Of a stretch of 64,000 nt of DNA, positions 36,901 to 47,100 are shown one piece after another. How positions within the stretch are numbered: the first letter of the stretch is position 1; the number at the start of each line of letters is the position of its first letter. The translations under genes were made by a program, and so were the position numbers. The notes under the pieces are model-generated. The model was not told where the DNA came from and searched no databases. It was given only the letters and a program-made list of their open reading frames with translations. This DNA is from Eudorina sp. 2006-703-Eu-15 (lineage: Eukaryota > Chlorophyta > Chlorophyceae > Chlamydomonadales > Volvocaceae): positions 248,001 to 312,000 of the forward strand of contig BDSI01000048.1 of the NCBI GenBank assembly GCA_003117195.1, read 5' to 3'.

Positions 36901-37201
36901 AGCGTGTTGCTGCGGTGCTGCTTACGTACTTTATGTGTGTGCAGCGGCGTGCGTCAACGTTCCTGGCTATTCGATGGTGTCCGGTCAGGACCACCAGGGT
37001 GATGACATCCTGTGCGACGTGCTCAGCCTGCAAGACACCGTCGCCCGCTGCGACGAGGATGACGACTGCAAGGCGTTCAATACCTTCTTCGCGGACGGTG
37101 ACCAATACATGATGACTTGCACAAAGTCTGTGGCCCGACCGCTTGCCGCCATTGACAGGACGATATGCTTCTACACGAAGCTCCAGGAGAAGAAAGGCTG
37201 A
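30978..37201 (+). CDS. Secreted gametolysin-like M11 metalloprotease with QEXXH site (paralogue 2)
   Basis: Exons: 30978-31020, 31492-31694, 32148-32712, 33102-33466, 34235-34664, 35154-35390, 35711-35950, 36236-36472, 36945-37201; 858 residues. Exon 1 encodes a signal peptide (MLVIFTLIIAVEST). Exon lengths and phases mirror paralogue 1: exon 2 is 203 and exon 3 is 565 bases in both. The motif QEGIHNYGLWH gives predicted metal ligands Q264, H268 and H274 with E265, and STAMGR follows. The proline-rich linker is the longest of the three copies (about residues 450-535, rich in SPPPP), as in hydroxyproline-rich wall proteins. Four six-cysteine modules complete the C-terminus, each in its own exon with phase-1 boundaries. 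Role inferred: extracellular-matrix proteolysis. Exon 4 and most of the coding part before the linker are almost identical to paralogue 1, while exon 3 is clearly diverged, pointing to gene conversion. Confidence 0.93.
35154..37201 (+). other. Four exon-encoded six-Cys modules of paralogue 2
   Basis: Exons 35154-35390, 35711-35950, 36236-36472 and 36945-37201 each encode one module starting C-x4-GY. The DH-x-GDDI-x-C signature is intact in all four, followed by C-x5-C-(K/T)-SF or CKAF, C-x-K and C(F/L)YTK. Six cysteines per module suggest three disulfides. They may bind matrix polysaccharide or protein, by analogy to PAN/apple domains; this is inference. Confidence 0.8.
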
Positions 37202-39613
37202 GGATCGTAGAGGATCGGCGTCGGATAATGATAAGGACGGAGGAGCGCGATAAACAATGAATGAAAGCTCGGTACGTACTGACGAAGTACGGCGAGCTAG
37301 CGTGGCAAGCAGCAACAGCACGATACTCTGTCTATCTGGATGGGGAAGCAAAGGCAGACGATGCACGTACATAGCATGCCGGCGGCGGCGTACGTGTTCA
37401 TACAAAATAAAGCCATCCATCAAGCCTGCAACGAATGAATGGGTGCTGCACGAATGAAGATATATAGATGCCGCCGCCACACGCACCACCACCCTACCTA
37501 TCTCTCGAGCGATCGCGCGCGTGTAGGTTTCGGCGCTCTTCACTAGCTACTGATTGCGTGCCTCCGTCCATCGATCGCTCGGCACAGATCGGTAGGTAGG
37601 TAGGCAGGTAGCTAGGTAGGTAGGTAGGTAGGTAGGTGCGTGATTCCGTCGCTCATCAGGGCGGGATGGCGTGGTTTGCCCACGCACGCACGCATGCACG
37701 CATGTATATATTGTTGGGCTCACTACTGCATGTCGAGGAAAAGGAGTACGTAGTAGCTAGCTAGTGCGTGATACGTACGTATCTATCTGCTTCCTTGATC
37801 GATTTGACTTCGAATTATGACACGCGCGCACGTGAGGGTATCGGTTACGTGCGTGAGGGTTATTATTACACGTGTGTGCGTGTATGTGTACGTTTCTGTT
37901 AGCTAGCCACATAGCGTGCGTGACAACCCTGTGAAGCCGCTTTCTTGCATGCATTACGTAGCTGGCTACATAGCGTACATACGTGTGTAGCATCTCATTC
38001 GCATACATGTGCAAAAGCAAGGACGGCGCGCGGCCGCGCGCACACCAGCAGATAGAAACACACATTCATGCAGAGTGTGCCTCTGTATGTGTCGATGTAT
38101 GTGTGCGCAAGAGCGAGGCTGCTGCAAGCACGTACACGTGGGGAAATACTTGGGGCGGATATGTGTGGGGAAGCTAACCAAGCAAGCAATGGATGAGGTG
38201 ATGAATTACGACGTTGCTTGGGAACAAACGACGGAACAGCTAGCAGCAGGCAGCAGATAGAACTGCCGGGAGATAGAACGAAGCACCGCTGCTATGGGCG
38301 TACACGCACGCACACAGCCGTGCACTACTCGCGACGTGCACTACTGACGTGACATGTGGGCGCGCATCCGTCCATCAGAGGCGGTTCGTTGATTGCCGGC
38401 CTCGCTTGATTGGTTGTTGCACTGGCGGCAGCGGCGAGCCCCTTAATTAAGTGCGCGCGTGTCTATCTGCTGCTTCAAAATATCTTAACGGATCTGCCGG
38501 CCGCACGCGCGCGCCCCTACCTGATTTCTTTAAGCGAGGACGGACCGAACCGCGCCGAGCACACGCGCAAGATCGCTCGCTGAGTCATAATGTATGTACA
38601 AGATGTACGCATGTGGTGCGTGCGTGCGTGGCGCGCGCTGTGATTCGTTCGTTGCTGAAGGGGTTATTACTTGCTGATGAGCCGCCGCACACTGAGCGAT
38701 AATGATGTATGCGAAATGCAATCTTGCGGTATGTATGTAGTTACGCAGGGTTAGTTGGTTGTGGCCTCGATCGCTTGCTGAACGAAAACTTAAGCCAGCC
38801 ACGTTGCGCTCCCCGTACTCCCCGCCACTGACGAACGTGTGCAGGCAGCAGCAGGCAGCAGGTAGCATGAGTTAAAAAGACGGCTGCGAGGGGATGGATG
38901 GGGTTGGAATGCATCGATTCTATCTGTGGCTGTGATGGCACATGCATATATACATATATAGTTTTAGTATTGTGACACACACCGAACGACGGAGCCAGCA
39001 GGGTACGTACGTACTGCTGGTCATGCACCAGCAGCACGAGCGAGTGGATCTTACTGACCTCTGTGCGTGCGCGCGGCGAAGCAGCAGCTGCTATGCTTAT
39101 AATGTGCATCTTCATTCGGCCTTCATTCATTTACGGCAGAGGCTCCCCGTGTACGCACGCGTGTATCGCCGCCGCCCCGCGCGGGTTGCTTGAGAAGGGT
39201 ATGTCCGCAGGGGCGTTAGTATTGTACGTATGTAGGTGTCAATTGCTGCGTGTGTTGCGGTGGTAGCTAGGTCGGTGTTGCTTTGTTTGGCTGGTGGCTA
39301 GCCAAGCAAGCAAGCGCCGGCCTTCGTAGGATCTACGTACACCAGGACGTGCGGGCGGCGGGCACGTACGTACGTAAGTGTGTTTGTTTGTGCGTGGTAG
39401 CAGTTGGCGTGGGTGCTTAAACTGCTGCTCATTCAGGATGACTAGTGTATGTTTTGGCGTTGGTTCGTTGGGTGGCGGCTCGGGTAGCATCAGCACGTTC
39501 TCAGGAACGGGGTGGCTGGTTCCCTGCTGGTAATAGTGCGGGCACGGGGAGTGCTACGTACGGTGCACTTGTGCAGCCTGTCCGTTGCAGCCTGTCCGGT
39601 GCGTGGCGCAGTT
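37202..39613. other. Intergenic region between proteases 2 and 3, 5' part
   Basis: No gene recognised. It is rich in short tandem and palindromic words: GGTAGGTAGGTAGG near 37590-37637 and many TACGTACG, GCATGCAT and CGCGCG words. The open frames on both strands are short and without family features. Confidence 0.55.
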
Positions 39614-39902
39614 TCGTTTATGCAGTCGGCTGTCACCGTGAAAATATATCACGTGGAGCTTCCCGAATTCCCAAAAATAAAGACATCGTCCGACCAACAG
39701 CGAACCAGCTAGTTATCGCTGGTCCGCCCCGCTGCTGGTCGGGCACCCACAATCATCCAGACTTGATTACAACATACAGGATGGCTGGGCGAGTTCCGTG
39801 AACAATTTAAACGGTTAGGCACGCAGCCTGCCTGCGGGACTCCGCGGGTCAGGCAGTGGACCCCGCGGGTCATACATCGGTGACAGCCGACTGCATAAAC
39901 GA
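39614..39902. repeat. Inverted-repeat-bounded element, 289 bp
   Basis: Two perfect 25-bp arms, beginning TCGTTTATGCAGTCGGCTGT, lie at 39614-39638 and inverted at 39878-39902. I found no clear target duplication. A related sequence (GTGGACC-CGCGGGTCAT...CGGTG-CAGCCGA) occurs near 31884-31920 in an intron of protease 2, so this is a dispersed family. It may be a foldback or MITE-type element. Confidence 0.7.
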
Positions 39903-40437
39903 CATATTTAATAATCCTTTGTAAATTTACGAAGGGCAAGGGCGACTGATGATGATTTAATTAATTTGCAGGATACATGGTTGGTTTAGGCAGCGCAAAT
40001 AAAATATTGAAGTAATATATCGACATTTTAAATCACACTCACATTTATTATTGTAGTTATAATTGGTAATATATATGTAATATTATAATTATATTGTATT
40101 ATATTCACACGAGCACGGCCATTGAGGTTTGAGCATGTATGGTGATCACCGGCTGGCCGGTAGCATAGTTCCTGAGCATGACCAGCACCAGCGAGCCGGC
40201 GTGACCCCTTATTACTGTCCGTCCGGCGCCGACGCTACCGACGCGCCTAACATCATTGCACGGTGGAGCGCGCGTCGAGTACTACAGCAGCTTATAAGAA
40301 GACTGCACTGCATTACGTAGGTTGATCGCAACAGCTTATTACCTAGCCATTGTTGTATCATGCCTTATCAGAAAAGGACCAGCTGGCAGATGCCTTCCAG
40401 TACCATCCAGCTGGCAGATGCCTTCCAGTACCATCCA
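39903..40437. other. AT-rich spacer before the long LINE copy
   Basis: About 39940-40110 is strongly AT-rich. Just before the LINE, a 28-bp segment beginning CCAGCTGGCAGATGCC is present twice in tandem (about 40382-40437), perhaps a rearrangement made at insertion. No gene is seen. Confidence 0.5.
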
Positions 40438-42645
40438 GTCGAAGATGGTACCCATGCAGGCGGGGGTGCGCCAGGGATGTCCCCTGGCCCCCCTGCTCTA
40501 TTTATTCGTGGCGCAGGCGCTGCTGTGCTGGCTGCAGCACCGGAGGGTGGGGATCCGCCTCCGCCCTGCCGACGAAGACCTAACCACGGCCATGCAATAT
40601 GCAGACGACACCGAAGTAATTATGGGCAGCTCGGCCGAACTCGAGCACTTCCTGGCGAGCATGGAGACCTTCGCCAAGGGATCGGGACAGAAACTGAACC
40701 CGGACAAGGTGGAATTACTACCGGTGGGACCCGCTGAGAAAGGGGTGGAGGCCGGAGGTGAGGAGGTTCGGGGCGGGATGAGACTGGTCCAAACCGCCAC
40801 GGCCTTAGGCCTGCCGTACACGGATGTGGATGGCACTCCGGAGATGGACTGGGGAGCGCAGATGGACAAAGTTCGTGTCAGGTTCACGAGGATAGCGCAA
40901 TTGTCACTGTCCGCCTTCGGGAGGGCGTCGGCTGCCGCGGCATACGGATTGCACAGACTCACTTGGCACATGGAGCATGGCGGCATGCCGCCGGAGACAG
41001 TGATAGACCGGCTCGAAGGGTGGACGGCACGCCTGGTAGATAGGGCCCAGGGCCCCGAAGCCACCGAGAGGCGGCCCACTGGGGTGCCACGTAGCCTGCT
41101 GCTTGGGCACCCGGCGGTGGGGGGATTCGGCGCGCTGCCGCTGCGGGAACATATCCGAGCGCGCTGGGCCTCAACAGCGCTGCGGTACATGAGGAGGATC
41201 CGCCACCAGCGAGCCGCCCCCTGGCAACGTGTCGTGGACACGATCCTAGCGGACGCCTCAGCGGCATGGAAGCCGTGCATGGTGCTCACGGCAACGGCCG
41301 ACAGTCCTTGGAGAGGGATCCGAAGGCTAGAACCCGAGGTACAGCGGGTCGTGACAGCCCTAGCCGCCCTGCCGAGAGTGGTGGACATCGCCGACCATCC
41401 GCTCGCGCCGGGGGCGTGGTGCTGGAACGCACCACTGTGGGGAAACCCACTACTCCCGGAGGAACTGCCCGAGGGGGGGCGCCCCGGCCTCGAGCATGTG
41501 TTCCCGGACCTGGTGGACTACACCGGATTGCAAACGGTCGGACAACTAATCCGGGTGGGGGAGACGCTCCGGATGGTAACCGACGGCTGGGCAGAGCCAA
41601 ACTACATAGACTCCGCCCGCATGGCACGATGCGCCGCACGGGCGTGGGCGACATTCGTACAAGATTGCCTGGGTATCCCGCGGGGTCCGGGCGATGGGGT
41701 GATTGGCGGCAATGGGCCGAATTAGACCGGCGGCTGGTAGAACTTCAAGTAAGGCTACCAGCGGCCTGGGTGGCAGCAGCCCTAGCGACACGAGCGAACG
41801 GGGTCCAGGGGGCGAATGTGCCCACGGAAGAGGAGGTGACGGCCATGTTGCTCGATCGCATGGGTTGGAGGTTGAATAATGGGCTGAAGGTGGCCCTGAG
41901 CGAGTACTCTGTTCGAGTGGGGACAGCGATGCAACTAGCCGATGTGGCGGAACGCCGCAGCGCGGCTCACTTGCTGTTTGCCTGTGAGGCGGTAGGACTG
42001 GGAGCCACCGACCCGATTGCTCAGGTGGCGGCCGCCCGGATCCAGGGGCTGCTGAGCCGCCTTTGGCTCAGTATCCGGTGGGAAAATGAGCATAAGGAGG
42101 CCTTTTGGCGCCTTACAGTCGATGGCGTCCCGTTGTTGGGCAATTCCCATATGCGACACGCGAGGGTGACGCGGTGTGGATGCGGGGGATACCCAGCGGA
42201 AGGCGGGGGGTCAGAGACACCCCGACAGCACCATTTCTGGTCATGCCGAGTGGCCCAGGCGGTGGTGGGTCAGTTGGAAGCGCGCCTAGGGGCACGGATA
42301 CGGAGGCCGCAGGTCTGGCTGGCGGAACCCCCGCCACCCGTGGAGCAAGTTGTTTGGGATGTGGTGGTGTTGGCCGCGATTGCGGCCATGGAGACTGGTC
42401 GCCGATTCATGGCGGCCACCCTGCGTCGGTCAGCACCTGGTCAGGGTCAGACGATCCGGCCGGGACCGATATTGGCAGAACAAGGGGAGCGGCGCGCAAT
42501 CGCTGACTTTTGGGGGCGCCTTCACGGGTTCGCCCAGTTGGGGCTCCCGAGACGGGGTTGGAGCTCAGTGGGCCCTTTCCACCCTTTCTTGAAAGTGGCG
42601 GGGGGAGTCCTGCGATGTGCGGGACCTGCTCCTGAAGAAGGATGA
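40322..42645 (+). pseudogene. LINE reverse transcriptase ORF, 5'-truncated and frameshifted
   Basis: The first frame (to the stop at 41725) contains GVRQGCPLAPLLY, the catalytic QYADDTEVIMG (YADD at 40598-40609) and the GQKLNPDKVELLPVG block, which are conserved reverse-transcriptase motifs. Near 41690 the coding sense moves to another frame (DWRQWAELDRRLVEL...) and runs to 42645, ending in a zinc-knuckle-like C-x-CGG...HHFWSC region. One small indel explains the shift. The N-terminal fingers and any endonuclease domain are missing, so it cannot move on its own. The codons before about 40438 probably belong to flanking DNA. Confidence 0.9.
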
Positions 42646-43190
42646 GGCGCGGGTTCCCCGCCCTCTGTCTGTTTATCGTCGGGCTCTCCGAACCGGGGTT
42701 CAAGTTCGGGACCGGGCCTACCCTCAGATTGGGGTGGAGGTTGGGCTCCCGTTGGCATTTTGGTGTTTTGGCCAAGTTATTTCTTATGATGCGGGTTACC
42801 CCACTAGCGGTCGCTGGGCAGTGTCACGAGCCAGGCGTGGGCCTTCCAAGACCTCGAGAGGGTGCTGCGTTGGGTGCCTCAGAGGTGGTGGTAGCTGGGT
42901 AATGGGGTGCCTGTGTGGGCGACCTCCCCTGTGCTTGGCTTTATCCACCTCTGGGGATTATGCCCGCTGCTGTGCCTATCCCTTTGGTAGTGTTGCCCCG
43001 CTGCGCGCCTCTGCTTGCTTCGGTGTCTGACTGGTTGGGGTTATGGCCCGGTGTGTTTTCTTTGGGTGCGGCGTTGTGGTGTGGAGGTGACCTGCCGCCT
43101 TGGCGGTGGGGCCTACTGGGGCTTGCTCTGGTATACACCGATGATCCCGTTGGGGTCCGCTGTAACATTCATTCATTCATTCATCTCATG
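40438..43190 (+). mobile_element. 5'-truncated LINE (non-LTR retrotransposon), longest copy
   Basis: The sequence opens in the middle of a reverse-transcriptase domain, runs to the end of the ORF at 42645, and is followed by a 3' UTR of about 540 bases ending CTGTAACATTCATTCATTCATT. Fragments at 7489-8067, 15784-17134 and 28040-28192 share this 3' end and ATTC tail, which defines the family. The left boundary is approximate and I could not find a clean target duplication. A C-terminal Cys/His cluster after the reverse transcriptase fits L1-like plant and algal LINEs, but clade assignment needs a tree. Confidence 0.92.
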
Positions 43191-44120
43191 ATACTTATCC
43201 AGGATCGTTATACACTACAGCCATACATATAACTGGTAAATATACTGTAATAATTTCCAATTACGCCGCGCCTTGTGCCTGAACGCGATCGATCATCTGC
43301 TGAACGGTACCAGCCTGTCGTGTCATGACACACTGCGTGCTGTGCAAGTTGGGTGCCGATGGATGATACAGTCAACAAGGTCAACCACGCACGTTTCACG
43401 GCGATAATATGCATGCGCGCTATTACGATTGCGAGGACGATTCTGTAGGTGTGTGCGTGCGTGGCATGACGGGTTATGACGACGACGACGACGGCGACAG
43501 CATGTGCAAAAACTTCTTGACGCCGCGCTGTATTCAAAGCGCCCCAATTTCCAGCGCTTTCGACTCCATCGCCCCTTTGGCCGGGCGGGCTTCTTGACCC
43601 CTTCCAGGTCCTTGATGTTTTTTTTCTCTTACAGATCAGACCACGTGGGCGGATGTTTTTTTGCCAGAAATACATAAACTGATTTTTTCGTAATTGAAGC
43701 TATTAACGCAACAGACATGCATGTCTCAGGCCGTTTGGATCGTACTGCTGTGCTTACATAAGCGTACGAGAAATGGTGATCGGTGTTTGGTATGGTTTTA
43801 GAGTCATGGGCCTGCAAGGTGTCTGGTTTAAAAGCAATTTGGTTTGTGAGCCTCATTAACGTCTATCATCAAGCGCTCAGGTTACCAAGCTGCGCCACTC
43901 AAACAGGGTATGTAGCCCGTGTAATCCAGAAATCACTACGGGACTTTACAATGAAAGGTGCAACCATTATTCTTTCATTGTCTGCTTTCCCGTCTGCGTA
44001 GGATGTACTGACTATTTCTGCGCTGCACGTATACCGCATCTGCTTTATGCGTGCAGTTGAGTCGCAAAGCATTTAGCATCTTATCAAACCAGGAGCGTGG
44101 ACACGAAAGGCTGAACATTA
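43191..44120. other. Spacer upstream of protease gene 3
   Basis: No gene recognised. Overlapping open frames on both strands at 43208-43856 lack any family motif. The promoter of the gene at 44121 should lie at the right end. Confidence 0.5.
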
Positions 44121-47100
44121 ATGAAGGTCGCGGTCGTGCTGCTTACCTTCGTTGCGGCTGCATTTTCAGAAGGTAACAGGATGATCATTGCCTGCCTTAC
44201 AAACCAAATGCATTTTTAACTTATTCAACGTATGTTTCTTACGATGTGAAGTCTTTTTTATTGATATATCAATTGTAAAATTCGAGAAAATGGAATACGC
44301 CCGCCGTTGAATTGCGTGATCGATCGATTAAGGCACGGGACGGATAGAGTCGCAGGCCGACACTTCAATAGAATTCCTGGTGACGGTAGCTCGAATCTGA
44401 AGGGACTCATTACGCCAATCAGTCAGTTCTGTGTCCGCTGTCCAGTTGCACGTCGCTGGCCACTCGCTCAAAAGCGCTGTCCTTACCTTGCAGCTGCTGT
44501 GGTAGCCGCCGTGGGTGGTGATGGCGGCAGACGGCAAATTTCGGGCGAGCTGCTGTTTGTGACCGTAGTTGGTAAACCCCAATGGACGGTGCGGGATGCA
44601 AGCGGGTACCTGACACCGCTGAGCCGCGGCTTCCAGCCACCGGAGAGGGACGTCAACGGTGCCCGTATTCTGCCGGGAACCATCGTACAACTGGTGGGTG
44701 GCAAGCCTCATCGCCGCTGCCTCCCTCTGCGCCCTGAACGTACATATTGTGCCTGCCCATTATCGATATTCTCCCGGCAAAATATGTATTTCTGAACTCT
44801 AGCCTTCTATTCGGCTGTCGATCATGAGGCTCCGGCGCCGGGAATGGTGGCAACACAGCGGCTTGGGATTGGGCCTTTACACTGCAGCTCTGCTGGGCGC
44901 AAAGCGACCACAAGCCAAGCGCGCACATAAAAGCGCGGTTCAGGCGCCACAGGCGCCGTCCAAGACAGAGCCCCGCGGGGCGCACGAAAGCACACGGACA
45001 CACACCCGAGCACAGCACCAGCGGTGCAACGACATGAGCCGGCCACGCGCACCCAAGCAACTGGGCCTCGCAACCATAGCTCTACACCCACAAAAGGGCC
45101 AGCGGCACCTCGGCGACCAACTACCCCGCGGGGCAAGACACCTAGGCACGCAGCGCTCTCGGCAGGGCGCTGGGCGCGCTTGGCCCGTCCAGTCCTCATC
45201 GTCCGCCGAAGTCACTGCCGTCTCTGCCGGGGGGGGTGGCGGGGAAAAGTTTGCGAACAGCAAAGATCGTAAAGTGAAGGCAGAATGCCGAACAGTGAAA
45301 GCTTCCAAGTATATATAGGAGTACGGTAGCCCCGGTGATCCGGGTCACCGGGGCATAACTAACAACCGACAGACGAAAGGCTGCCGTTCAGAACCTAGCT
45401 TAGAAGCTATAGTCGCTTCTTTCCTGCCGTGTCTAAGCCGCAATTATTTATGCCTACCTGCCTGCTTTCTGTCTATGCCTACCTGCCTGCCTGCTTTTTA
45501 TTTCCCCAGGATTGTCTATTCGACATCGCGTCCGGCGAATGCGCGCCTGTGTCTTCATCCGCCTTCACTGTTTTGCGGGAGGTCACGGGCCTCGCGACCT
45601 CTGCTGCCGACGGTACCGTCACACAGAAGTTACTGGTCATGATTCTGGACTACCCAGAATGTGGGATACGCTCCAACATATCCGAGGCTGATGTTCGGAC
45701 CATATACTTGGGCCCAAACCAGGATGGCAAAGGCGGCCTAGCTCAGAAGTTCACGGATTGCTCCTACGGCAAGCACAAGTTGGATGCCGCCACGTTCGGG
45801 GCCCTGCGCGTGCCGCACCTCTGCTCAACGGCCATCACCAGCGCATGCAGCTGGTGGGCCATTTCTGCCCTGGCTGACGCCGCGACGCAAACCTTAATAG
45901 GGGCGGCGGCCTTCGCCGAGTTCAGCCACTACGTGTACGTGCTGCCACCCGCGCTGCAGTCCGTGTGCGCGTGGTCGGGGCTGGCGCTGCTGCCTGGCAA
46001 ACAGACGTGGCTGCAGACGTCATCGTACGGCATTTACCGTTGGGCGACGATCATGCAGGAGGCCATCCACAACTATGGTAAGTACATACACGGCCTATTG
46101 CAGATTGCAGACACCACTGTAGACCATGCATGGGTTGCGGGTGGTTAACTCGCTCTACATCCCGCTCGCTGGCCCCGCGCCATGCACGGCACGCACCCGG
46201 GCGGATGCACTACAGTGGTGCATAATATTATCCTTCGTGGTTGGTCACGCACTTTGTATGCCCTGTATTCGTGCTCACGGACTCGTACACGCACTGCCCA
46301 CGGCCTACCTGCTGACGGATATTCCATCCATTCATCACACACACTGTTCACACACCCAGGTCTCTGGCACTCGTGGCAAGGCGGTGTGGAGTACAACGAC
46401 TACTCGACCGCCATGGGGCGCGGCGATGCCTGCCCCAACGCCGCCGAGATATCGCGCATGGGCTGGGCCACTCCCGCTATCGGCGGAGACAGGATGGACT
46501 TGGGTGTGCTGCAGCCAGGAGCCGCCAAGTCCTTCACCCTGCCCGCCACCTACCTGACCGGCAATAATAGCTACCTGAGAGTGCAGCCGAACTGGCTCCC
46601 CGGCTACAACGACACCCTGCAAGGCCGTAACCTTTACGTTGCTGTCCGGGTTGCCAAGAGCGGTGACGCCGCACTCGCGGCATCATTTTCCGGCAAAGTG
46701 AACGTCCACGAGGTTAACGCGGTCATGGTGGGTCCCGCACTGCGTACTGCGCGCGGGGTCGTCGGACATAGAAGGTGCATCGCTTATACACATGTATGTA
46801 CGTATGCCGTAAACAGGCGTAAAAAAGAACAGGTAGCTAGGCGTTGGGGTATGTCATTAGTACGACATGTACGGCAAGCACGTGAATGATTTGCTTCGTT
46901 GCGGGCGGGGTATCTATGTATGTTGGATATGTTTGCAGCGAGGATCGATGTAGGTTCATCGTGCCACGCACCATCACGGTTGCTGATGCTGCGCGCGCGT
47001 GTATGTGCGTGCAGGATAACGGCTACCCCACGTCCTACGTAAACAGCGACCGCAGGATCCAGTTCATCGCCGCCGTAGGATCCATGTCGCAGACGACGCT

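Noticed and set aside
40498..41388. 296-residue minus-strand open frame
   Set aside because: It is antisense to the LINE reverse transcriptase, whose plus-strand frame carries the conserved catalytic motifs.
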